Of a DNA stretch of 64,000 bases, positions 7,644-15,323 are shown piece after piece. The DNA comes from Streptomyces sp. CB02923 (GTDB taxonomy: Bacteria > Actinomycetota > Actinomycetes > Streptomycetales > Streptomycetaceae), in NCBI RefSeq assembly GCF_001905005.1, contig NZ_LWKZ01000001.1, forward strand, positions 3,775 to 67,774, given 5' to 3'. The position numbers and the translations under genes are program-made. The notes below the pieces were generated by a model. It was not told the origin of the DNA, searched no databases, and was given only the letters and a program-made list of their open reading frames with translations. Numbering within the stretch: position 1 is the stretch's first letter; every line of letters starts with the position of its first letter.

Positions 7644-8057
7644 ATGGATCTACTCGAACTTCCCTTGTTCCAGGAACTTCTGTCACTGGAACTGCCCACG
7701 GCCGACTTCGTCATCGCCGGCAGCGGACCCATGCTGGCCCACGGCATCAAGCCGGAAATCGGCGACCTCGACATCGTGGCCCGGGGAGCCGCCTGGAAGA
7801 AGGCGATCAGCCTGGGGGAACCGGTCCCCGCACCTTTGGGATACGTCGAGCACGTCCTGTTCTTCTCGGGGAACGTCGAAGTACTGAACGGCTGGTTCGC
7901 CTACAGCGTCGACGAACTGATCGAAGAGGCCGATGTGTTCTCCGGCCTGAATTTCTCCCCGCTCAAGAGAGTGCTGGAGTGGAAGACGCAGCTGGCACGG
8001 AAGAAAGACCGCGCCGATATCGAAGCCATTCACCGGTATCTGCGCACCCGCACCTGA
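7644..8057 (+). CDS. Small nucleotidyltransferase-fold protein (MNT/AbiEii-like)
   Basis: The 137-residue product has FVIAGSGPMLAHG (residues 22-34) followed by GDLDIVARG (40-48). This is the G-S...D-x-D arrangement of minimal nucleotidyltransferases, with D41 and D43 as likely metal ligands. The C-terminal KTQLARKKDRADIEAIHRYL resembles the conserved tail of standalone MNT-like proteins. It starts 8 nt after the membrane-protein stop with GAGGGTGGG as ribosome site, so the two form an operon. The linked membrane protein suggests a joint function, possibly in stress or defence. No HEPN partner is seen, so a classical HEPN-MNT toxin-antitoxin assignment is not supported. Confidence 0.68.
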   Translation: MDLLELPLFQELLSLELPTADFVIAGSGPMLAHGIKPEIGDLDIVARGAAWKKAISLGEPVPAPLGYVEHVLFFSGNVEVLNGWFAYSVDELIEEADVFSGLNFSPLKRVLEWKTQLARKKDRADIEAIHRYLRTRT

Positions 8058-8062
8058 AGCGC

Positions 8063-8122
8063 GCGGGTCATCTTCGAGAGAAGCAGGTCATCTTCGGGAG
8101 AAGCGGGTCATCTTCGGGAGAA
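8063..8122. repeat. Three tandem 20-bp repeats
   Basis: Units at 8063-8082, 8083-8102 and 8103-8122 share GCGGGTCATCTTCGGGAGAA with one mismatch each in the first two. They start five bases after the stop codon of the nucleotidyltransferase-like gene and end just before the terminator hairpin. Confidence 0.88.
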
Positions 8123-8125
8123 CAA

Positions 8126-8166
8126 GCCGAACGGCCGCCCGGCGACATGCCGGGCGGCCGTTCGGC
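8126..8166. terminator. Bidirectional terminator hairpin between convergent genes
   Basis: A perfect 18-bp stem (8126-8143 with 8149-8166) encloses a 5-nt loop, GACAT. It lies between the plus-strand gene ending at 8057 and ilvE ending at 8182 on the minus strand, so it can terminate both. Confidence 0.88.
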
Positions 8167-8181
8167 GCGGTGCGTGCGGGC

Positions 8182-9267
8182 TCAGCCCAGCGGGTGCATC
8201 CAGCCGTGAGTGTCCGGGGTGGCGCCGGTCTGGAGGTCCAGGAGCGCCTTGCGGAGCTGCATGGTGACCTCGCCGGGCTTGCCGTCGCCGACGGTCCAGG
8301 AGGCGGCCTCGGACTTGACGGAGCCGACGGGGGTGATGACGGCGGCGGTGCCGCAGGCGAAGACCTCGGTCAGGGAGCCGTCCTCGGTGGCGGCCTTCCA
8401 GTCCTCGACGGAGATACGGCCCTCGGCGGCCTCGTAGCCCAGGTCGGTGGCGATCTTCAGGAGCGAGTCACGGGTGATGCCGGGCAGCAGTGAGCCGGAC
8501 AGCTCCGGGGTGACGATCTTGTTCCCGTACACGAAGTACAGGTTCATGCCGCCCATCTCCTCGATCCAGCGGCGCTCGATCGCGTCCAGCCAGACGACCT
8601 GGTCGCAGCCGTGCTGGGCGGCCTGGGCCTGGGCGACGAGGGAGGCGGCGTAGTTGCCGCCGGTCTTGGCGGCGCCGGTGCCCCCGCGCACGGCGCGCAC
8701 GTACTCCTGGGAGAGCCAGACGGAGACCGGCTTGACGCCACCGGTGAAGTAGGCGCCGGCGGGCGAGGCGATCACGATGAACAGGTACTCGTTGGCGGGC
8801 TTGACGCCCAGCCCGACCTCGCTCGCGATCATGAAGGGGCGCAGGTAGAGCGATTCCTCGCCGTTGGTCGGCACCCAGCTCTTGTCCTGCTTGACCAGTG
8901 CGTCGCAGGCCTCGACGAACGTCTCGACGGGCAGCTCGGGCATACCGAGGCGGCGGGCGGACGCCTGGAAGCGCCGGGCGTTGGCGTCCGGGCGGAATGT
9001 GGCGACGGTGCCGTCGGGCTGCCGGTAGGCCTTGAGCCCCTCGAAGATCGTCTGCGCGTAGTGCAGCGTCATGTTCGCCGGGTCCATGGACAGCGGGGCA
9101 TAGGGCGCCAGCTGGGCGTCGTGCCAGCCGCGGCCCTCCGTCCACTTGATCGTCACCATGTGGTCGGTGAAGTAACGGCCGAAGCCGGGGCTGGCCAGGA
9201 TCCGCTCCCGCTCCGCATCGGAGAGCGGGTGGGAGGAGGGCTTGAGCTCGATCGTGGGCGTCGTCAT
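8182..9267 (-). CDS. ilvE: Branched-chain amino acid aminotransferase
   Basis: The 361-residue fold-type IV PLP enzyme performs the last step of Ile, Leu and Val synthesis (transamination of the 2-oxoacids with glutamate) and also their catabolic first step. The phosphate-side arginine is in [12 protein letters not shown], the PLP lysine in [15 protein letters not shown], and [16 protein letters not shown] near the C-terminus is the class-IV signature. I chose the ATG at 9267 ([16 protein letters not shown]), with GAAGGA 10 nt upstream, over a longer ORF reaching 9363. The length matches other actinobacterial IlvE. It is downstream of leuB in the same direction but separated by a terminator and 309 bp, so it has its own promoter. 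Confidence 0.95.
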   Translation of the reverse strand: MTTPTIELKPSSHPLSDAERERILASPGFGRYFTDHMVTIKWTEGRGWHDAQLAPYAPLSMDPANMTLHYAQTIFEGLKAYRQPDGTVATFRPDANARRFQASARRLGMPELPVETFVEACDALVKQDKSWVPTNGEESLYLRPFMIASEVGLGVKPANEYLFIVIASPAGAYFTGGVKPVSVWLSQEYVRAVRGGTGAAKTGGNYAASLVAQAQAAQHGCDQVVWLDAIERRWIEEMGGMNLYFVYGNKIVTPELSGSLLPGITRDSLLKIATDLGYEAAEGRISVEDWKAATEDGSLTEVFACGTAAVITPVGSVKSEAASWTVGDGKPGEVTMQLRKALLDLQTGATPDTHGWMHPLG

Positions 9268-9510
9268 GAGTGCGTGTCCTTCACCGGTGAGGTTGTGGGG
9301 CCGCGCTCGCGGAGTCCTTGTCGGTACAGGACGTCCGGTATTCCCCTCGTACAGCGGCTCCACGTTCGATTATCGCTCCCGAGGTGCCGGGGACGGAAAT
9401 GCCGTGCTGCTCAGGGTGGGACGCCATGGTTCCGAAGGCGGATCCGCGTGCGTCTGCCAGGGGTCGATGGTCGCACCCAACCCGGCGGTAGCACAGTCGC
9501 GGACCTACGC
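9268..9510. other. ilvE upstream region
   Basis: This is the leader and promoter region of ilvE. I saw no leader peptide, no U-tailed attenuator and no clear promoter hexamers here, in contrast to the cimA and ilvB leaders. Confidence 0.4.
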
Positions 9511-9543
9511 GACAGCGCCGGGTCGGTGCGGCCCGGCGCTGTC
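9511..9543 (-). terminator. leuB terminator hairpin
   Basis: A perfect 12-bp stem (GACAGCGCCGGG with CCCGGCGCTGTC) and a 9-nt loop lie 33 nt beyond the leuB stop codon. There is no U tract, as is common for Streptomyces terminators. Confidence 0.75.
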
Positions 9544-9576
9544 GTCAGCTGAGGTGCGTTCGGCGAGCGGCGGGGT

Positions 9577-10617
9577 TCAGCCCGCTACTCGCGCGGCGAG
9601 CGCGTCGCCGGTCTCGCCGGTGGTGCGGGGGGTTTCGCCCCGGTCCGCGAGGTCGGCCGCGACGGCCTCCTCGATCCGGGCCGCCTCGGCGTCGAATCCG
9701 AGGTGCCGCAGGAGGAGGGCGGTGGACAGGACGGTGGCCGTGGGGTCGGCCTTGCCGGTGCCCGCGATGTCCGGCGCCGAGCCGTGCACCGGCTCGAACA
9801 TGGACGGGAAGGCGCCCGTGGGGTTGATGTTCCCGGAGGCGGCCAGCCCGATGCCGCCGGTCACCGCCGCGGCGAGGTCGGTGAGGATGTCGCCGAAGAG
9901 GTTGTCGGTGACGATCACGTCGAACCGCTCGGGCTGGGTGACGAAGAAGATCGTCGCGGCGTCGACGTGCAGATAGTCGGTGGTGACCTCGGGGTACTCC
10001 TCGCCCACCGCGTCGAAGATCTTCTTCCACATGTGGCCGGCGTACACCAGGACGTTGTTCTTGTGGACCAGCGTCAGCTTCTTGCGCGGCCGCGCGTCGG
10101 CCCGCTCGTACGCGTCCCGGACCACCCGCTCCACGCCGTACGCGGTGTTCAGGCTGACCTCGGTGGCGACCTCGTGCGGGGTGCCGGTGCGCAGGCTGCC
10201 GCCGTTGCCCGTGTACGGGCCCTCGGTGCCCTCCCGGACGACGACGAAGTCGATGTCCGGGCGGCCGGCGAGCGGCGTCGAGGTGTTCGGGAAGAGCTTC
10301 GACGGACGCAGGTTGACGTAGTGGTCGAAGGCGAAGCGCAGCTTCAACAGCAGGCCGCGCTCCAGGACTCCGGAGGGTACGGACGGGTCGCCGATCGCGC
10401 CGAGCAGGATCGCGTCGTGGTCCTTGAGGGACTCCAGGTCCGCGTCCGGCAGGGTCTCGCCGGTGGCGTGCCATCGCCTGGCGCCGAGGTCGTACTCCTT
10501 GGTTTCCAGCTTGACGTCCTGCGGGAGGACCGCGCCGAGGACCTTCAGTCCTTGGGCCACGACCTCCTGGCCGATACCGTCACCGGGGATCACTGCGAGG
10601 CGAATGCTGCGAGACAT
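9577..10617 (-). CDS. leuB: 3-isopropylmalate dehydrogenase
   Basis: The 346-residue NAD-dependent enzyme oxidatively decarboxylates 3-isopropylmalate to 2-oxoisocaproate in leucine synthesis. The N-terminal IPGDGIG motif, [21 protein letters not shown] (Arg substrate ligands), [12 protein letters not shown], the [15 protein letters not shown] block with its catalytic lysine, and [13 protein letters not shown] with Asp metal ligands are all present. [18 protein letters not shown] is the cofactor-binding loop. Spacing upstream of the ATG permits a leaderless transcript (TAGGGT six bases upstream). leuA and leuCD are not in this window. Confidence 0.96.
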   Translation of the reverse strand: MSRSIRLAVIPGDGIGQEVVAQGLKVLGAVLPQDVKLETKEYDLGARRWHATGETLPDADLESLKDHDAILLGAIGDPSVPSGVLERGLLLKLRFAFDHYVNLRPSKLFPNTSTPLAGRPDIDFVVVREGTEGPYTGNGGSLRTGTPHEVATEVSLNTAYGVERVVRDAYERADARPRKKLTLVHKNNVLVYAGHMWKKIFDAVGEEYPEVTTDYLHVDAATIFFVTQPERFDVIVTDNLFGDILTDLAAAVTGGIGLAASGNINPTGAFPSMFEPVHGSAPDIAGTGKADPTATVLSTALLLRHLGFDAEAARIEEAVAADLADRGETPRTTGETGDALAARVAG

Positions 10618-10674
10618 GTCTGGACCCTACTCTCCGTCCCATTGGTTGACACGTGCTGTCCGGGATACGGACAG
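10618..10674 (-). promoter_or_regulatory. Candidate leuB promoter with upstream inverted repeat
   Basis: On the minus strand TAGGGT (10629-10624) fits TANNNT and sits 6 nt before the ATG. GTGTCA lies 17 nt further upstream as a 4/6 match to the -35 consensus. This geometry would give a leaderless mRNA, although AGGGT could instead serve as a weak ribosome site. CTGTCCG-5nt-CGGACAG (10656-10674) is a perfect 7-bp inverted repeat just upstream of the -35 position and could bind a regulator of leuB or the divergent phosphatase. Confidence 0.4.
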
Positions 10675-10684
10675 ATGAGCAGCC

Positions 10685-10706
10685 GGACACCTGCCGTTCA
10701 CCCGCA
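10685..10706 (+). promoter_or_regulatory. PHO-box-like direct repeat upstream of the phosphatase gene
   Basis: GGACACC (10685) and GTTCACC (10696) are spaced exactly 11 bp apart, followed by GGCCCCC. The PhoP box of Streptomyces is built of 11-bp direct repeats with GTTCACC as the conserved part. The second unit matches 7/7 and the first 5/7. It lies about 40 nt before the start of a secreted phosphatase, the expected kind of target. Assignment is by pattern only. Confidence 0.42.
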
Positions 10707-10746
10707 GGCCCCCGACCCGTCGAACGGTGATGCGAGGTTGCGCAGC

Positions 10747-12312
10747 ATGGACACACCACGCGTGGGCATTCCCGAACCGCTCGCGAGCCGCATGAGCATG
10801 CCCGAACAGCACGAGTACCTCCGTACGAAACTGACCCGCCGCGGACTGCTGCGCACCTCCGCCGTCACCGCCGGCGCCGTCGCGGGCGGGAGCCTGCTGG
10901 CGGGCCCGGCCCAGGCCGCCTCCCCCACCCTGCTCTCCTCCCCCGCCACCGGCGCCGTGCACGGCTCGCTGGTCGCGCCGTTCGGCCGGCACCTGGCGTT
11001 CGGCGCGGACCCCCAGCACCAGATGCGCGTCTCGTGGCAGGTGCCGTTCGCGGTCAGGCGGCCGTTCCTGCGCGTGGGGCTGCGTCCGTGGGACCTGAGC
11101 CGGAAGATCCACGCCGAGGTGCGGGAGCTGCACACACCGGCGCTGACCAAGAAACTGCCCGCGGTCGACCAGTACTACCTGCACGCCGCGCTCGACGGCC
11201 TGCGGCCGGGCACCACGTACTACTACGGCGTCGGCCACGACGGCTTCGACCCCGCAGACTCCCGCCACTTCGGCACCCTCGGCACCTTCCGCACCGCCCC
11301 GGCCCGCCCCGAGCGGTTCGTCTTCACCGCCTTCGGCGACCAGGGCGTCAGCTACCACGCGCTCGCCAACGACCAGCTCATCCTGGGCCAGAACCCGTCC
11401 TTCCACCTGCACGCCGGCGACATCTGCTACGCCGACCCGGACGGCAGCGGCTCCGAGCACGACAGCTACGACGCGCGCCAGTGGGACCAGTTCCTGGCGC
11501 AGACCGAGTCGGTGGCCAAGACCGTGCCGTGGATGGTGACGACCGGCAACCACGACATGGAGGCCTGGTACTCCCCCAACGGGTACGGCGGCCAGAACGC
11601 CCGCTGGAGCCTGCCGGAGAACGGCCCGGACGCCGAAAAGGTGCCGGGCGTCTACTCCTTCACGTACGGCAACGTCGCCGTCGTCGCGCTCGACGCCAAC
11701 GACGTCTCCTACGAGATCCCCGCCAACCTGGGCGTGTCCGACGGCAAGCAGACCCGGTGGCTGGACCGCAGGCTCGGCGAACTGCGCGCCGCCAGGGGCA
11801 TCGACTTCATCGTCGTCTTCTTCCACCACTGCGCCTTCTCCACCACCAACTCGCACGCCTCCGAGGGCGGAGTCCGCGACGCGTGGCTGCCGCTCTTCGA
11901 GAAGCACCAGGTGGACCTGGTGGTCAACGGCCACAACCACGTCTACGAGCGGACCGACGCCATCAAGGGCGGCCGCGTCTCCAAGGAGATGCCCATCGGC
12001 GAGACGGTGGACTCCTCGCGCGAGGGCATCGTGTACGTGACGGCCGGCGGCGCGGGCAAGTCGCTCTACGACTTCCCGGTGCCGGACAGCTACGAGGGCC
12101 ACGTGAAGGACCTCGACCACGTGGACACGTACCACTGGGCCAAGGGCAAGGTGAAGGTCAAGGAAGCCGTGCAGTGGTCGCGGGTGCGCTACACCGGCTA
12201 CTCCTTCATCGCGGTCGAGGTGCTGCCGGGACACCGGCCGCGGATGAAGGTCACCGCGCTCGCCGAATCCGGCGAGAGCATCGACCGCTTCGAGGTCACC
12301 CGGCGCGCCTGA
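10747..12312 (+). CDS. Tat-exported purple acid phosphatase-like metallophosphoesterase
   Basis: The protein has 521 residues. The Tat signal is TRRGLLRTSAVTAGAVAGG (residues 30-48), ending near AQA at about 57. An N-terminal Ig/fibronectin-like domain (about 68-185) as in purple acid phosphatases is followed by the metallophosphoesterase domain with all five blocks: FGDQG (197-201), GDICYAD (224-230), GNHDME (267-272), FHHCAF (359-364) and NGHNHVYE (394-401). It should hydrolyse phosphate esters outside the membrane. A PHO-box-like repeat precedes it. I chose the ATG at 10747; GAGG lies about 10 nt upstream. The substrate is unknown. Confidence 0.9.
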   Translation: MDTPRVGIPEPLASRMSMPEQHEYLRTKLTRRGLLRTSAVTAGAVAGGSLLAGPAQAASPTLLSSPATGAVHGSLVAPFGRHLAFGADPQHQMRVSWQVPFAVRRPFLRVGLRPWDLSRKIHAEVRELHTPALTKKLPAVDQYYLHAALDGLRPGTTYYYGVGHDGFDPADSRHFGTLGTFRTAPARPERFVFTAFGDQGVSYHALANDQLILGQNPSFHLHAGDICYADPDGSGSEHDSYDARQWDQFLAQTESVAKTVPWMVTTGNHDMEAWYSPNGYGGQNARWSLPENGPDAEKVPGVYSFTYGNVAVVALDANDVSYEIPANLGVSDGKQTRWLDRRLGELRAARGIDFIVVFFHHCAFSTTNSHASEGGVRDAWLPLFEKHQVDLVVNGHNHVYERTDAIKGGRVSKEMPIGETVDSSREGIVYVTAGGAGKSLYDFPVPDSYEGHVKDLDHVDTYHWAKGKVKVKEAVQWSRVRYTGYSFIAVEVLPGHRPRMKVTALAESGESIDRFEVTRRA

Positions 12313-12382
12313 GCGGGCGTGCGCGCGCAGCCGCGCCGCACCCCCGCCCACCGGACGGCTCCCGGGCCTGCGGGCCGGGGGC

Positions 12383-12514
12383 TCAGTGCCCGGTCGAGCC
12401 GCCGTTGTCCCGGCGGTCGAGCGCCCGCTGGAGTGCGGCGGCGGCGTTCTTACGGTCGGCCTCGCCGGTCGCACGGGCGGAGTGGCGGATCCTGCGGACA
12501 GCGGTCTTGGTCAT
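12383..12514 (-). CDS. Small basic 43-residue protein
   Basis: The ORF encodes a 43-residue basic peptide beginning MTKTAVRRIRHSARATGEAD and ending DNGGSTGH. GGAGG lies 6 nt before the ATG, a clear ribosome site. The sequence is rich in Arg, Ala and Asp/Glu, with a helical KNAAAALQRALDRR segment, no signal peptide and no cysteines. It is convergent with the phosphatase gene. I do not recognise a family. It could be a nucleic-acid or membrane-surface binding peptide, but no function is claimed. Confidence 0.6.
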   Translation of the reverse strand: MTKTAVRRIRHSARATGEADRKNAAAALQRALDRRDNGGSTGH

Positions 12515-12870
12515 GATGCGCCTCCAATGCAAAGCCCCGAGAGATGAACGGAAGCGTCCTTCCGGAAACGGCCGACAGACGCGGGGGCCACGGCATCAGC
12601 AGGGATCACCTGCCCGCACACACCGGGCCGCACCCGCCACCGCCCGATCGAGCGGAACGTTCGGCTCCTACAAAGCTAAGCCAGTGACGCCGTGATGTCT
12701 GCACAATTACTTGGGCTTCCTACTATCTGAGACAGGCGATGGCCTGAGGTACACGTTCGGGTGATCGTCTGTTCATCGGCGCAGTCGAGATGCCACGACT
12801 CCGTAGCGTGACGGCGTCGCTTGTGCCACAGGGCCGGGCGCGCCCACACTTGAGGAGGAGGTGCTACGCC
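12515..12870. other. Intergenic region upstream of the Uma2 gene
   Basis: No credible ORF is seen. TACTAT at 12721-12726 resembles a -10 element for the downstream gene, with only a 3/6 match at the corresponding -35 position. The part from 12660 to 12800 is more AT-rich than the surroundings. Confidence 0.35.
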
Positions 12871-13515
12871 ATGACTGTTCTCGCCCGCGAGGCGCCCGAG
12901 ACTGCATCGGAGGCCCAGATGTCCCTGCCTGTTCTGGACGAGGTCCTGTGGGAGGCATGGAAGGCCATGAAACTCCCCGAGGGCTTCCATGCTGAGATCG
13001 TTGAGGGGTTCATCGAGGTGTCGCCTACCGGCCGCTCTAGCCACGGCATGATCATCAACCAGCTACGGGAGCACCTCGTGGCGTACCTGGCCGACAGCGA
13101 TCACGCTTCTTTCCAGGAAATGAACGTGATGCACGGCCTGACCGTGTGGATTCCCGATCTTTACATCGCCCCCAGGGACATCGCGTCATGCTTTACCCCT
13201 GACGGTCTCGGTGTAGAGGCGTCTGCCGTGGCTCTTGTCGCCGAAATGGTGTCACCCAGCCACCGGGACAGGACACGCGATCGTGTGCGCAAGCGCCGTG
13301 ATTATGCGCGCGCCGGAATCCCGATCTACGTCATCATCGACGACTACGACGATCTGGGTACCGTAACCATGCTCAGCGACCCCCGCCCCGACGAGGCCAG
13401 TTACGCCGCCGAGCACCGCGTGCCTTACGGAACCAGCCTCACCATCCCCGAAGGCCCCGCCAAGGGCTTCGTCATCGGCGAGTCGATCACCGGACCGCTG
13501 CGCACCCGAGGCTGA
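12871..13515 (+). CDS. Uma2 family (DUF820) PD-(D/E)XK nuclease-fold protein
   Basis: The 214-residue protein shows the Uma2 pattern: GFHAEIVEGFIEVSP near residue 42, HGMIINQLREHL, the IPDLYIAPRDI block with the active-site Asp, VAEMVSPSHRDRTRDRVRKRRDYARAGIPIYVIID with Glu and Lys positions, and a closing substrate-like tail. The family is abundant in cyanobacteria and Streptomyces; its biological role is unresolved. AGGAGGAGG lies 9 nt before the ATG. Codon use is less GC-biased than in flanking core genes, which suggests transfer. No partner gene is linked, so it looks like an orphan copy. Confidence 0.87.
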   Translation: MTVLAREAPETASEAQMSLPVLDEVLWEAWKAMKLPEGFHAEIVEGFIEVSPTGRSSHGMIINQLREHLVAYLADSDHASFQEMNVMHGLTVWIPDLYIAPRDIASCFTPDGLGVEASAVALVAEMVSPSHRDRTRDRVRKRRDYARAGIPIYVIIDDYDDLGTVTMLSDPRPDEASYAAEHRVPYGTSLTIPEGPAKGFVIGESITGPLRTRG

Positions 13516-13573
13516 CGTCACGCCGACGGCCCGGCACCCCAACCAAGGGAGCGCCGGGCCGTCGGCATGACGT
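13515..13573. terminator. Long bidirectional terminator hairpin
   Basis: Arms 13515-13535 and 13553-13573 pair over 21 positions with a single mismatch, with a 17-nt loop. The hairpin starts in the stop codon of the Uma2 gene and lies 10 nt from the pruA stop, so it serves both convergent genes. Confidence 0.88.
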
Positions 13574-13583
13574 GGCTACCGGA

Positions 13584-15215
13584 TCAGCCCATGTGCGGGT
13601 AGCGGTAGTCCGTCGGGGCGACCATCGTCTCCTTGATGGCGCGCGGGGACATCCAGCGGATCAGGTTGAACTTGGAGCCCGCCTTGTCGTTGGTGCCCGA
13701 GGCGCGGCCGCCGCCGAAGGGCTGCTGGCCGACGATCGAGCCGGTGGGGCGGTCGTTGAGGTAGAAGTTGCCGGCGGCGAAGCGGAGCTTCTCCGAGGCC
13801 GCGACGAGGACCTGGCGGTCCTGGGCGAGGACGGCGCCGGTCAGGGCGTACGCCGAGGCGGACTCCATCTGCTCCAGCATCGCGTCGAAGTCGGCGTCCT
13901 CGTAGACGTGGACGGCGATGACCGGGCCGAAGTACTCGGTCTTGAAGACCTCGTTCTCCGGGTCCGAGCAGGCGATCACGGTCGGGCGCACGAAGTAGCC
14001 CACCGAGTCGTCGTACGTGCCGCCCGCGACGATCTCGCAGGTCGGGTCCTGCTTCGCGCGGTCGATCGCGGCCTTGTTCTTGGCGAAGGAGCGGTCGTCG
14101 ATGACGGCGCCGACGAAGTTCGTCAGGTCGGTGACGTCACCCATGGTCAGCGCGTCGACCTCGGCGGCCAGGTCGTCCTTGAAGCCGCTCTCCCACAGGG
14201 AGCGGGCGATGTACGCGCGGGAGGCGGCGGAACACTTCTGGCCCTGGTACTCGAACGCGCCGCGGGTGATGGCGGTCTTCAGGATCGCCGGGTCCGCGGT
14301 CGGGTGGGCGACGATGAAGTCCTTGCCGCCGGTCTCGCCGACCAGGCGCGGGTAGGAGCGGTAGCCGGTGATGTTCTCGCCGACCGCCTTCCACAGGTAC
14401 TGGAAGGTGGCGGTGGAGCCGGTGAAGTGGACGCCGGCCAGCTCCGGGTGCGGCAGCGCGACCTCGGAGACCTCCTTGCCGTCACCGGTGACGAGGTTGA
14501 TGACGCCCTTGGGCAGGCCGGCCTCCTCCAGGAGCTGCATGAGCAGGATCGCGGAGTGGGTCTGCGTCGGGGACGGCTTCCAGACGACGACGTTGCCCAT
14601 CAGGGCGGGCGCGGTCGGCAGGTTGCCGGCGATGGCGGTGAAGTTGAAGGGCGTGATCGCGTAGACGAAGCCCTCCAGCGGGCGGTGGTCCAGGCGGTTC
14701 CAGACGCCGTTCGGCTGCATCGGCGGCTGCTCCTGGAGCAGCTCGCGGGCGAAGTGGACGTTGAAGCGCCAGAAGTCCACCAGCTCGCAGGGCGCGTCGA
14801 TCTCGGCCTGCTGGGCGGTCTTGGACTGGCCGAGCATCGTCGAGGCGGCGATGGTCTCGCGCCACGGGCCGGACAGCAGGTCGGCGGCCTTGAGCAGGAT
14901 CGCGGCGCGGTCGTCGAAGGACATGGCGCGCCAGGCCGGGGCGGCGGCCAGGGCGGCGTCGACCGCGTCCTGGGCGTCCTGGCGGGTGGCGTTGGCGTAG
15001 GTGCCGAGGACGGCCTTGTGGTTGTGCGGCTGGACGACGTCGAAGCGCTCGCCGCCGCCCATCCGCTTCTCGCCGTTGATGGTCATCGGCAGGTCGATCG
15101 GGTTGCCGGCCAGCTCCTTGAGCTTGGCCTCCAGGCGGGCGCGCTCCGGGGAGCCGGGGGCGTAGCCGTGCACCGGCTCGTTGTACGGGGCGGGTACGTG
15201 GGTCACGGCGTCCAT
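13584..15215 (-). CDS. pruA: L-glutamate gamma-semialdehyde (P5C) dehydrogenase
   Basis: The 543-residue monofunctional aldehyde dehydrogenase oxidises glutamate semialdehyde to glutamate with NAD, the second step of proline catabolism. The cofactor block WKPSPTQTHSA, HFTGSTATF, the general base E294 in LVGETGGKDF and the nucleophile C328 in YQGQKCSAASR are present, as is the NFYLNDRPTGSIVGQQPFGG block late in the chain. The ATG at 15215 has GAAGGAG 9 nt upstream; a longer ORF reaches 15257. It follows the proline dehydrogenase gene by 108 nt in the same direction, giving a put operon. Confidence 0.95.
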   Translation of the reverse strand: MDAVTHVPAPYNEPVHGYAPGSPERARLEAKLKELAGNPIDLPMTINGEKRMGGGERFDVVQPHNHKAVLGTYANATRQDAQDAVDAALAAAPAWRAMSFDDRAAILLKAADLLSGPWRETIAASTMLGQSKTAQQAEIDAPCELVDFWRFNVHFARELLQEQPPMQPNGVWNRLDHRPLEGFVYAITPFNFTAIAGNLPTAPALMGNVVVWKPSPTQTHSAILLMQLLEEAGLPKGVINLVTGDGKEVSEVALPHPELAGVHFTGSTATFQYLWKAVGENITGYRSYPRLVGETGGKDFIVAHPTADPAILKTAITRGAFEYQGQKCSAASRAYIARSLWESGFKDDLAAEVDALTMGDVTDLTNFVGAVIDDRSFAKNKAAIDRAKQDPTCEIVAGGTYDDSVGYFVRPTVIACSDPENEVFKTEYFGPVIAVHVYEDADFDAMLEQMESASAYALTGAVLAQDRQVLVAASEKLRFAAGNFYLNDRPTGSIVGQQPFGGGRASGTNDKAGSKFNLIRWMSPRAIKETMVAPTDYRYPHMG

Positions 15216-15323
15216 GTCGGCCGTCTCCTTCGGTTCGGGGGTGTGCGGGTGCGTCAAGTTGTGGGCGCCGGGCCGTGTACGGGGGCCCGGCGCGTGCGGT
15301 CCGGCCGGGGCCGGACGCCTGGC

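Noticed and set aside
7644..8057. HEPN-MNT toxin-antitoxin assignment for the nucleotidyltransferase-like gene
   Set aside because: The partner is a multi-TM protein, not a HEPN domain, and no RX4-6H motif is present.
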